Shown here: positions 33,567 to 42,860 of the stretch, one piece after another | How positions within the stretch are numbered: the stretch's first letter is position 1 | Layout: each line of letters starts with the position of its first letter | Assembly: GCA_030710605.1 (NCBI GenBank) | Contig: CP092870.1 | Coordinates: forward strand, 19,382,684-19,446,683 | Origin: Cordylochernes scorpioides | Taxonomy: Eukaryota > Arthropoda > Arachnida > Pseudoscorpiones > Chernetidae | Length of the DNA stretch: 64,000 nucleotides | Reading direction: 5' to 3' | The notes under the pieces: model-generated | Databases searched by the model: none | Seen by the model: only the letters and a program-made list of their open reading frames with translations | Told to the model about the DNA's origin: nothing | Position numbers and translations under genes: made by a program

Positions 33567-34914
33567 CATAATTGCAATTGTTAAGGATCTGAGGCTCTCA
33601 TTTTTAATTTAAGTACTTTTGTCTGAAGAGGGCAAAAATGATGCCACCGAAATGTCCCAAAAATTTAGTTATTTGGTCATTTCACCTTGTGAATCTTATC
33701 CGAAAAGTTAAGTTGCTGGACAGAGAGCAGGTAACAATGTCAGACTGGACCTTGTTGGGAGGACTGTCATCTTAATCTCTGTCTTATCCTACTTTGAACC
33801 AATTGTGTCTACTCATTCTACAGACACTGTGGTACCACAACATGTACTACCCCGCATTAGACCACAAATTTTAATGTATACAAGAACCCCCCTGGACTTG
33901 CAGAGTCCTTTGTAAATGGGTATCCTCTCGTGTAGGTTCTACTCATATGCAATGAATACTAAACAAAAACTAATGAAATTTTGCATCTTTAACTTTTGGA
34001 TTGACAAAAAAAGAAAAAAATAATAATTTTTCATTATATTGAAATAAAGATCTTTGTAACCATCATATTCATAAAGATATTCCAAAACTAAGACATGCCA
34101 TGTTAAAAGGGCAAACACATAATATAACCACTCGCTGACAGCTACCTCATGAGAGGGAAACAAACTACAGTGTAACCTTTCTAATCCAATAATTGGATAA
34201 CTGTGATAGATGGACCAGGTTTTTTTGTCCTGAACTCCGGCCTATCGAATAACAAACTCCAAACAATAATTTCAACAAACAACAATAATCAACACCTAAT
34301 CATATAAGGAATTTAATATTTCTTCTGAAAATATAAAGAAAAGATATTGAAGAATAATAAACCAAGAGTTTGCAAGAAATTTTCCCAATATATTGAAAGA
34401 GTAAGAAAAATTAAAATGTAATGGGAGACCTGGTAACCATATTTCTCACTACATAAACAAACCCAAGAACAGCCATTTATTAAAAAGGGCAGGTTTGATT
34501 TATGAAATGAAATGTGACCAGGGTGTTGTAGGACAAAGAGCAAATTATACCTAAAAGAAACAAAAATACTAAATCATAAGAAAATGAGAATCATAAGTGA
34601 CAAAATAAAAATGCTACAATTAATAGAATGGAAGTCTCTCTTTCTTCTTTCTTATCTCCAATCATATTAGGGTGTCAAGCTTGAGACTTTTGATGGTGTC
34701 TGGAGGAAAAGGAAATTTTAATAACATTTACAGATATGCTTCCAGATATATTTTTTTCCACTTCTACTTTTACTAATATTTTAGGGATCTTTATCAGTAC
34801 TTTAAATTTCTGTTTACACAACTGATAACAGTACCAACTATCAAAATCCATTATGACTCCCATTAAATTTGCCTGAAAAGATGGTATGTAAATATGCTAT
34901 TACCATCAGATACA

Positions 34915-35100
34915 GTTTAATTACCTTGTCTGTGTACCTAATCTATAATCAAAACTATATCTTATCAAGATCATGCTAAGTCTCATTCAGTACACTTGTC
35001 TGAGGATGGTAACAAGGCATCACATAGAACTTAGGTCATTTGGATTTGAGGTCATTTGGATTTGGTCTCTTTTAGCCTTGTAATTCTTTGCTATAATTCA
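34915..35100. repeat. Family A arm(s), copy 10
   Basis: TTACCTTGTCTGTGTACCTAATC, ATAATCAAAACTATATCTTATC, ACTTGTCTGAGGATGGTAAC and TTTGGATTTGGTCTCTT. The GTCTGAGGATGGTAAC core corresponds to the hammerhead-like box and stem II 5' strand. Confidence 0.55.
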
Positions 35101-36394
35101 AAGAAATTAGATGTATATAAACCAAAATGAATAACTAGTACTTGCCCCTGATTCAACTTGGCAGATACCATCAAATTTACTCATGATCAACACAAAAGAA
35201 TCAATTGCCCTCTTGACTTAAAAAAAAAAAGTACACTCAGATCTGATCAATGCACCACACCAAAGGGTAAGTGCTTCCTGTTGAATTAGATCCCATAACT
35301 GAGCAGAATGCAAATGTTGTAACAATTTGTCTCTCTCACACATCCAAAGTTCCAATAAAATTGAAGTCTTTAAAATATTTAGCACATCCAAAACTTACTC
35401 TAAACCTGGGAATAAACATAACTGACCTTGGAAAAATGAAGCAATTTTACCAGGAACAAACTGGTGCATATTAAAGTGGAGGTGTGAACTTCAAAGAGGA
35501 TTGACATTGGAGTGCCCATGGTCTTTCTTTAATGTTTACAGAGAAAATTGGTGGAAAGTATTAGATAGGCAAATAACATTGTTTACAAGTTAAAAATCTG
35601 GAAAAAGCATTGAGGAGAATTAAAAACTTGGCAAGGTTTATAGAACGAGACTCAATCTCAAGACAAAAATCATCAATAACAATGTGGCTAAAGAATGCAA
35701 AATAGATGGCATGGGGAGAAATTCAACCAGTTGTTTACTTATCTTGAAAAAGCCATAAATGAGGTTAGATGTGGGGGGAAAAGAAGTCTAGGTAGGACTT
35801 GTGAAGGCAAAAGATGAGATTTGGAGAAACAAAGTCGCTAAAAAACTATATAAATATGGAACTCATGCTTTGGTCAGTTTCCCTGTGAAGATGTGTGAAG
35901 CTTGGACAATGATTGAAGATGTGGAACTTTTGGTGTGCTTGAATTCCTAAGATCAAATAGATAGATAGGTGGCAAGTTGGAGAACATTTGATGGAGAGTA
36001 TAGCCTTCTAAGGTAATTGAAATGAAAGCTTGCATGTCAAGGAACATTGGAAGATGGTATATTTGACCAGAACCTTGAAGAATTGAGGGAGAAAAGATTG
36101 GTTTGATAACCTAATAGATGGGTGATGTCTGGGATTAGAAGATATGAATTGCTCAAATCAAGGTGAAATGGTATTCCATGATGGCTGACATCAGAGTTGG
36201 CACTACCTAAGAGAGATGAATTCAAAAAACGTGCAGCTTAAATCTGTTTTTATTTTTTTAGTCTGCTTTTTTTTTTTGACAAATGCAATTTAGCAAAAAT
36301 CTTATCTTTAAATAATTGGCAAGATTTGAAAACTTATATATAGACTGAATTTTGGTTCTACTCTCGTTTTTATTACTGATTTTGACCTTTTTTT
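35101..36394. other. Unclassified stretch, possible old retroelement remnant
   Basis: Less AT-rich than its surroundings. A plus-strand frame near 35160-35270 reads IKFTHDQHKRINCPLDLKKK and ends at a GTAAGT; it faintly recalls the IKFT...FLD segment of Penelope-like RTs, but it is too weak to call. No terminal repeats seen. Confidence 0.3.
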
Positions 36395-36545
36395 AAATAT
36401 GGTAGACTCTGTAAAGGGCAACACCTAGTTATAGAGCCAAAGTATCCTTTAGGAAGGTGGAGTTGCAAAATAGTAAAAATTGTAATTTTTGCTATGAAAA
36501 CTGTTCTTTGTAGTGTGTGTCCTGTCATAAAGGCTTTACTGTAAT
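36395..36545 (-). repeat. Family B fragment
   Basis: GTAGACTCTGTAAAGGGCAAC, ATAGAGCCAAAGTATCCTTT and CCTGTCATAAAGGCTTTACTG: a diverged minus-strand family B copy. Confidence 0.6.
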
Positions 36546-37139
36546 CTTGAATTAAAAATTAACATTAAAAAATTAAAAATAAGAAATATGATTAAAATAT
36601 CAGTTAAGCTTTTGAAATAATATACATTTTGCTTGTTTCTTTACTGTCAACACTGGTGTCCGGCCTGAATATTCACACAAAATAGGCAAATCAAACTCGC
36701 AAATTTAAAAGCTTTGAAAATACCATCAAAATATCTATGAACAACTCAAGTAGCATGGCCTGTATTCAATAGTTAAAGGAGGAATCAGTGGTGACAGGCA
36801 GATTTCGAGCACATGGTCTTCAATGGGTTGATCCCAAGGTATTACGCCGAGTTAAGAAATCTCTGTGTGGAATGTGTACAATTTATGGAAATTGGTAGTG
36901 GCTCAGGAGATTATCTGTGGCGAGTGCAATTTTTGGATTAGAGATAAGAATCACAAGGCAACCAGACCAAGTAAGTAAACTTCTTCTTTCTCATCTTCAC
37001 TCAATCATATTAGGATATCAAGCTTATAAAGCTTGAGATCATGACTGGGTGAAGTAGAATGTGTCTGCCTTTGTCATTAAGACTGGGAGCACTACTCAGT
37101 GGCAGGCCGACTTAGCTCCAAGTAAACTTTAGTAAGTAA

Positions 37140-37435
37140 ACTTTATGTTCACAAGGTAATAAGACCAAATAAATAGTGTGACGGTTTATACAGCATTGGT
37201 ACTATCTTCAGACAAAAGTACTTTTGTTTCTCTCAATTAATATTGGCAGATTTTTGCTCATTATAAAGTTGTTACCATTACATATGGTACCAAATCAATA
37301 AATTGTACATGATGTTTTAGTTACCACGTTTTGTCCATAGATGGGAAAATGTTACTGGAACATCACACATTATTTATTGACTAGGATTTAGTCTTGTTAC
37401 CTGGTATAAGTTGTACTTTATCAAAGTTTAAGTTA
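37140..37435. repeat. Family A, copy 11 (arms separated)
   Basis: TTCACAAGGTAATAAGACCA and TCAGACAAAAGTACTTTTG on the left; TTTGTCCATAGATGGGAAAA, CATCACACATTATTTATTG and TTAGTCTTGTTACC on the right. About 120 bp of unrelated sequence separates the arms. Confidence 0.6.
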
Positions 37436-37728
37436 ATGTGCAATTTTACAAATATCACCTGCCAACTTCCAATTGTTTAACTTCAAATTGAAGTGGTATT
37501 TTTCTTCTCTGATTACCTCAAATTTAGCTCAAATTTACCTCAAATTTAGCTAACTTTAGAAATTAATTTTTAAATATGTTTGTTTATATTGGCTCCTATT
37601 GTTCACATGGTCACAAAGTATATGGCTGAAGAGGGATGATCAACTCATGGACCACAACATTTAAATTGAAAGAGATGGCTGTCATTTCTATTATTAAAAT
37701 GGAGGATTATGACCTCTCTCTGTATGGG

Positions 37729-37747
37729 GGGGGGGGGGGGGGGGGGT
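37729..37747 (+). repeat. G homopolymer run
   Basis: A run of about 18 G interrupted by nothing before TGGTGGTGG; a simple-sequence tract likely to be length-variable. Confidence 0.9.
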
Positions 37748-37789
37748 GGTGGTCTTGTTGGTCAGAGCCATCCAAACACAAGTTGTTGT

Positions 37790-37945
37790 CAAATTTGATT
37801 TTAAAATGGTCAAATTATCGTGTCGAATTAAAGTGTCAAATTATCATTGGACAAATTAACGTTGGTTATTTGATAGGTGAGGACATGAAAAAATGATCAA
37901 ATCATTACGAATGTAAAATTTTCGTTCATTGAATTAAAGAAGTTA
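37790..37945. repeat. Tigger-like terminal-region fragment
   Basis: TCAAATTTGATTTTAAAATGG, AATTAAAGTGTCAAATTATC, TTATTTGATAGGTGAGGAC and ATTGAATTAAAGAAGTTAAG match the right terminal region at 30490-30620 and the family C end. Confidence 0.55.
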
Positions 37946-38579
37946 AGAATGTATCTCTCCATTACTTTAATGAGCCACATACCTAAAGCCACATAACCCA
38001 TCAACAAATATGAAGAGATATTACAGAAAAACATTGGGTACAACACTATTTTCTTCTGATATCTAGGTACTAAAAATCCAATTTTTCAGTTAATTCTTGT
38101 AGAACATAGTTAGGAATACCAAAAAGATTTGTGTATTGCATCAAATACAAAAATGATTACAAAAAAACTTGGCATAGAATAAGGAAGACCTAAATAAGAC
38201 ACTTTACAAAGAGAAGCAGTTCATTACTCAACATCTTTTAAAAAATGATCAACATTGCCATTTATCCCAAGCCTATTTTATTGTGAAACAATATTTTAAT
38301 TTCTACGGCTGAAGAAGGTAAAGCTGATATAAAGTCACAATAGCCGAAACAAATGTTTTGAAATGTATTGAAAATATATTAAAAGTGAAATTTCAAAAAA
38401 GAATCCACTCATAGCACTTTTATATCCTATTATTTATTACTAGAATGGCTTTGTTCAGGAACTATCCTAGTGAATACCAAGCCCATACAATATTGTATTA
38501 TATAAACTATATTATCAAGAAGTAATAGTAGTAATGACAGTTAAAAACAATTAATATAATAACACTTAAGAGACAGTAC

Positions 38580-38705
38580 ATAAAGAAACAAGGTAATAAG
38601 ATCAAATAAATAGTATGAAAACACTGTTACCAAAACGTCAAACACTATTTATTTGGATTTGGTCTTATTGTGTTTCTATGATCCCAATTGTACCTAATCA
38701 TTACA
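38580..38705. repeat. Palindromic repeat, family A, copy 12
   Basis: AAACAAGGTAATAAGATCAAA, AACACTGTTACCAAAACGTCA and TTTGGATTTGGTCTTATTG, ending CCCAATTGTACCTAATC. Both arms present, shortened. Confidence 0.8.
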
Positions 38706-38804
38706 TAAGAAACATAAACCTATGGCAATATTAATCCAAAAATTTCTTTATGAAAACACACAATGTGATAATTACTTCTTAAAGCATAAAACAGCAGTTC
38801 TATG

Positions 38805-38950
38805 AAAAGGCACAATTTGGATTATAGATTATAAACAAAAGGTAATAAGACTAAATCCAAATAAATAGTGTGTGACGTTTCGGTAACAACGCTGTTACAG
38901 AAACGTCACACACAATTTATTTATTTGGATTTGGTCTTATTACCTTGTAG
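38805..38950. repeat. Palindromic repeat, family A, copy 13 (best preserved)
   Basis: AAGGCACAATTTGGATTATAG, AAGGTAATAAGACTAAATCC, AATAGTGTGTGACGTTTCGG, TAACAACGCTGTTA, CAGAAACGTCACACAC and TGGATTTGGTCTTATTACC. The whole unit folds into one long hairpin; the loop AACGCT sits between GGTAAC and GTTACA. This is the clearest statement of the family consensus. Confidence 0.9.
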
Positions 38951-39049
38951 CAGTTAACTAGAAGTTGACAAAAAGTGACAATTCCACTTTTATATTATAG
39001 TCTTCAAGTCTAAATTGTCAACGAAAGAATTAAAATTGCATGTGACTTA

Positions 39050-39320
39050 AAGGCTGACATCGGCATAGCCTTATTCTGTTACTTTTAAACATGTGCATGC
39101 ATGCGCTAACTATGGCCATAGTGCCGCCAAGTGCCAAAATATTGCAATTTTAGCCATCAAGTTATATTTATTAGATGGTCCCATTATTCATGGTAAACGG
39201 ATTGCGGATTTCGACAATTTAGATATGATCTCCTATTTCTAAAAAGGTCCCATTATTGATGGTGTTGAATTATCATTTTTTTGGTCAAATTAGCACAAGT
39301 GTCAAATTGTTTAAATCAAC
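39050..39320. repeat. Tigger-like terminal-region copy
   Basis: GCGCTAACTATGGCCATAGTG, CAAGTGCCAAAATATTGCAA, GGATTGCGGATTTCGAC and GGTGTTGAATTATCATTT match the right end of 28339-30625 (GCTAACTATGGTCACTGTG and onward). Solo copy. Confidence 0.65.
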
Positions 39321-39579
39321 AAGTTTATAAATATTTCATATAAAATTTGCTTCTTAGAAACTATTCTAACACCTCTCTCTCTATAAGCTTCAATGGCTAA
39401 AGAAAGAATGGCTCTGTTGATGTGAAGAATTTGTCAAGCACTTTTAGGGTCCTTTTAAATATGGGGATGGTAAAATGTATGATCAGTGTTTTGTATTTTG
39501 GAAAGAAAAGTACAGATAAGAGATATCATGTATATGTGATAATTTCCATACTTCTGTAGAATTGCCAATACAATAATAA

Positions 39580-39635
39580 TGCACAATTTGAATTATAGAT
39601 TATAAACACAAGGTAATAAGACCAAATCCATGGTT
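39580..39635 (+). repeat. Family A arm, copy 14
   Basis: GCACAATTTGAATTATAGATT and CACAAGGTAATAAGACCAAAT, then an abrupt end at TCCATGG. Single arm. Confidence 0.75.
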
Positions 39636-39806
39636 CCAAATATGGATCTTGTGCCAATACAATAGTAACACTTATTTTGACTGAAAAGAAAATGTAAATA
39701 TTTACCAGGAGAAAGGCAAGAAAAAAAAAAGAATTGGAGTTGGAGGGAGGATTTAGAGATTGCCTGTATTGCTTCCTAGCACGAAATCTCAACTTGATCT
39801 CAACAG

Positions 39807-39844
39807 GCTCGTGTTAGATCCCAACTTGAAAAAAACATTGTCAG
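39807..39844 (+). CDS. Candidate host exon (38 bp), unidentified gene
   Basis: Bounded by CTCAACAG on the left and by CAG/GTAAGG, a strong 5' splice consensus, on the right. Read in phase it gives ARVRSQLEKNIV and leaves two bases; the segment at 40053-40196 begins with the one base needed to complete that codon. The reading frame has a stop just upstream of the proposed acceptor, consistent with an intron there. No protein family is recognised. The evidence is splice-site quality and phase only, so chance is possible. Confidence 0.3.
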
Positions 39845-40052
39845 GTAAGGAGTAGAATTTTCACTTGACATTTAAAACACTACAATTTTAAATTCAATGA
39901 CAAAACAAATTCTGGATATAAGGAGGTGTAGATTTATATAATAAAATGATTGGTATGTATCAAGATGAGAGAAAATCTTTATAGTCATCTTTTAATCTCC
40001 ATCTTTTTAGTCTATATAAGCATGATTTGTTGAATTCTTATATCATTTATAG

Positions 40053-40196
40053 ACAAAATATTGACAAGCCTATGAAGAATGACTGTGAAAGTTTTGGTAA
40101 CAGAATTCTTCAAATATTATATCAAAAGAAAACAAATGAAGGCAATCAAAAGACACTGACATCTACACAAAGTCTAGAGCAGCTTCTTGCAAAAAG
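40053..40196 (+). CDS. Candidate host exon (144 bp), unidentified gene
   Basis: Acceptor TATATCATTTATAG and donor AAAAAG/GTAG. In the phase set by the preceding candidate it is open for its whole length: QNIDKPMKNDCESFGNRILQ and onward to TSTQSLEQLLAK, a hydrophilic, compositionally ordinary peptide unlike the low-complexity chance frames elsewhere. 144 bp is a multiple of three, so the exon is phase-symmetric. Without a donor the frame stops directly (AGG TAG). A possible further segment ends at CACAAG/GTAAAT at 40310-40311 and is open in phase if an AG at 40245-40246 is used. Unidentified. Confidence 0.35.
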
Positions 40197-40319
40197 GTAG
40201 ACAATGCATTCTTGTCCCCCAAAATTAGGATGGAAAGAGATGTACCAGATACCCATGTGTTTTTACTATGAAAAAAGTTATACTTTGGCTACTGAAAAAA
40301 GCACAAGGTAAATATGGAA

Positions 40320-41629
40320 TTTTTTTAATTAAATTTTTCATACACATTTATGCTTTTAGTTTTATATTTTTCATTCCTTATTAGAATTTGTATTAATTAT
40401 AAAACTGACATCATTTTTAAAAGTATATTTCAACCAAAACATTTTTTTAAAGTTTAAAATATTTTTAAATTTCTACATTCTTCTTAAGGTTAGGCTTAGC
40501 AAGCTTTGGCAACCATGTAATATTCGCACAACATTTATAGCATATAAGGATTAATATCTTAACCATAAGAAAACTATAGGATTATTTTGAGCTTGAAATA
40601 AATAGCAAGCTTTTAAACTCAACCCTAATTTGTGAACGCAACTTGAAAGTTATATGATAATATTAGCATACAAAATTTATTAAAAATTAATGCATAAATA
40701 TAGACACATACATGACGTCCCAGCAATCAAAGAAATCGTTTACAAAATGCCTTTTCAATATGGCTCACTTTTATTAGGGAAGTGTGTAAACGCACCTAAT
40801 ATCAATCACTTACCAAAAATATAAATCTTTTAATGATAATTGCAACCAAAATTTGATTATTTGTGTCTAAACTTTTGATGAAAATGTATAAATATTCACA
40901 ATGTCATAGGCCTAATTCTAATTGCGCATCTTTGCGAGCTTATGCTTCACCTGGTGAAAATTATCATGTATTAAATATTATTTTTAATGGTTCAAATATA
41001 TATATTAGTGTACCCTAATATTTTACTTCTAAAGGTTTAGGACTATAATTAAAATTTCTATTCCCTCTCTCGGGTACAGATTAAAGGCGATTTTATCTTA
41101 ATACACTAAAAAAAGGTAAAAATAAAGGATGATGATATAATAGCATGTATTTTTTTTTTAAATAAAAATTCTAGTTTACTTTTAACTTTTGTTACAACAT
41201 TTTAGATTTCAAAATTTGTGAGCAAACCTATTAAAAATATTTAGATTCGTTAAAACATTTATTTTGCATATATGTATATTAGAAGATTATTTTATTCAAT
41301 AAAAATGTTCATGCAGACTTTTGTTGTTGTTTTGTTTTTTTAATTCATATATTTATTTAATAACATTTTTTAATGTAAAGAGTTTCACACACACATACAC
41401 ATATATATGTGAAAAAAATGTGCACCTGGTCAGATTATGCCTTCATTATTTTTAATGGGGGCGTTCCAAAAGTAATGACTGTTACACGTTACACTGTTAC
41501 ACGACTGTTTACACGTTTTGGCCAATTAACCTCAACGAAAAGCAAACAAGTAATGACTGTTTGCCCATATCTCTAAAAAAATTTGACCTATTTATTTAAA
41601 TTTTAATATTATAATGCATTAGTGTGCCA
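40320..41629. other. AT-rich non-coding stretch
   Basis: No repeat ends or coding similarity recognised. It contains CACACACATACACATATATA simple sequence at 41388-41408. Confidence 0.4.
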
Positions 41630-41804
41630 TCTGTTATGAAATTTGGAAGCTATTATAGACTATTATATGTAGGAGCTCAAAAATCATCCATTCTGGTCAG
41701 CAGCCCAGTAAATAAAGATATTTCTGTATTATAGACGCGTATGACTCTTTTTAAAAATTAAACAATTTCCATCGCCCTTACTACAATTGAAAAATTAATG
41801 GGTG
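41630..41804. repeat. Outer family D fold-back: left arm segment 1
   Basis: GTGCCATCTGTTATGAAATTT, TATTATAGACGCGTATGACTC, CGCCCTTACTACAATTG and AAAAATTAATGGG lead directly into the BEL LTR. A stray block (GTAGGAGCTCAAAAATC, to about 41725) interrupts the arm. The arm continues after the BEL element at 48901 and is mirrored at 52315-52480. Confidence 0.8.
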
Positions 41805-42605
41805 TGTTCGTGTTGGTTAAAAAAAATAAAGGGTGATCGATTGAAAGGAAAAACAATGGGGGAAATAAATGCACACTTACACAGTATAAATAAAGGGTTT
41901 TATTTAAAAATTGAAAAGGGCTAAAAACTATTATACTTATATATATAAAGAATTATGCATGAAAAACAAGAAAGAAGGTTAAGCAAAATTATACTTATAT
42001 ATAAAGAATTATGCATAAAAAAAACAAAGAAACAAGGTTAAGCAAAAAAAAAAGGTAAAATTAACTAATCTTAGGGAAGGGAGATAAAAATAAGTGACAG
42101 GGGGGTGTCGAGTTTTGTGTTCACACAGTACCTCGGGTGGCAGCACCGTCGCTCGCTTGGCTCGGCTTGTCGCGGCTCGTGCGATGTCCAAGGCGTCCTT
42201 TCCGTCCTCAAGTTGCCGCTTGAGGGATACTCCAAGACGTCCTTTCCGTCCACAAGACGCTGCTTGTAGGATACTTCTCGGACGTCTTTCCATCCACAAG
42301 ACGCTGCTTGTAGGATATTTCTCAGGCGCGTCTGCTCCGCCTGGTCCGCTGCTTCTAACTAAGAAAAAAAAAGATGACGCCACATGGCCCGCACGGGGCT
42401 CGCAGAACAACCAAACACATTCCACACGTCCACTTGACTTTTCCTCCCCGGGCATCGATCGACCTTTGTCCTGGGGCTCGCAGCTGGGAGTTTCCCCGAC
42501 CATGTAGATGTTTTGACCCTTTCTTTCAACTTTTCCCCTCGTCTCCCTTCACCTAAGTCTTTCATTCTATGTACAAAAGTAAGGCTCGGTAAAATAGTTT
42601 TAACA
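41805..42605 (-). repeat. BEL/Pao 3' LTR
   Basis: Starts TGTTCGTGTT and ends AGTTTTAACA on the plus strand. Includes a GC-rich minisatellite (42192-42325) with three units of about 45 bp. GC content is far above that of the host DNA. Small frames on both strands here are artefacts. Confidence 0.95.
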
Positions 42606-42623
42606 TTCTCCCACAAAATTTTG
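42606..42623 (-). other. BEL polypurine tract
   Basis: On the minus strand, CAAAATTTTGTGGGAGAA directly precedes the 3' LTR; GTGGGAGAA is the expected purine-rich primer for plus-strand DNA synthesis. Confidence 0.6.
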
Positions 42624-42860
42624 CTCTGAAAGAAGTCAAAATTAAGTATAAGACAAAAGAGCATATAAATACACAATACACACAAGAGTAGATATGCCTA
42701 TTACATTACATAAAATACACATAAAAGAATACACATATTACACTTTTGTTTTTTCCATACAGGTACTTTCACTAGTCCTTCGAGTCATACCTTGCAGGCT
42801 TTCTGATTACCCTACCATATCTATTTCTAGAGTTCCTGGATTCAATATTGGGCCTATTTC

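Noticed and set aside
35160..35270. Possible exon or Penelope RT fragment with IKFTHDQHKRINCPLDL and a GTAAGT donor
   Set aside because: The similarity is limited to four residues and the frame runs into a poly-A tract. It cannot be told from chance without a database search.
36997..37140. Possible insertion near 37 kb sharing a phrase with 34645 (CAATCATATTAGG)
   Set aside because: The shared sequence is too short and the flanks show no terminal repeats or duplication.
42009..42685. Open frames of 60-164 codons on both strands in the BEL LTRs (also 48289-48999)
   Set aside because: Both LTRs give the same overlapping frames; they follow from the GC-rich minisatellite and carry no domain.
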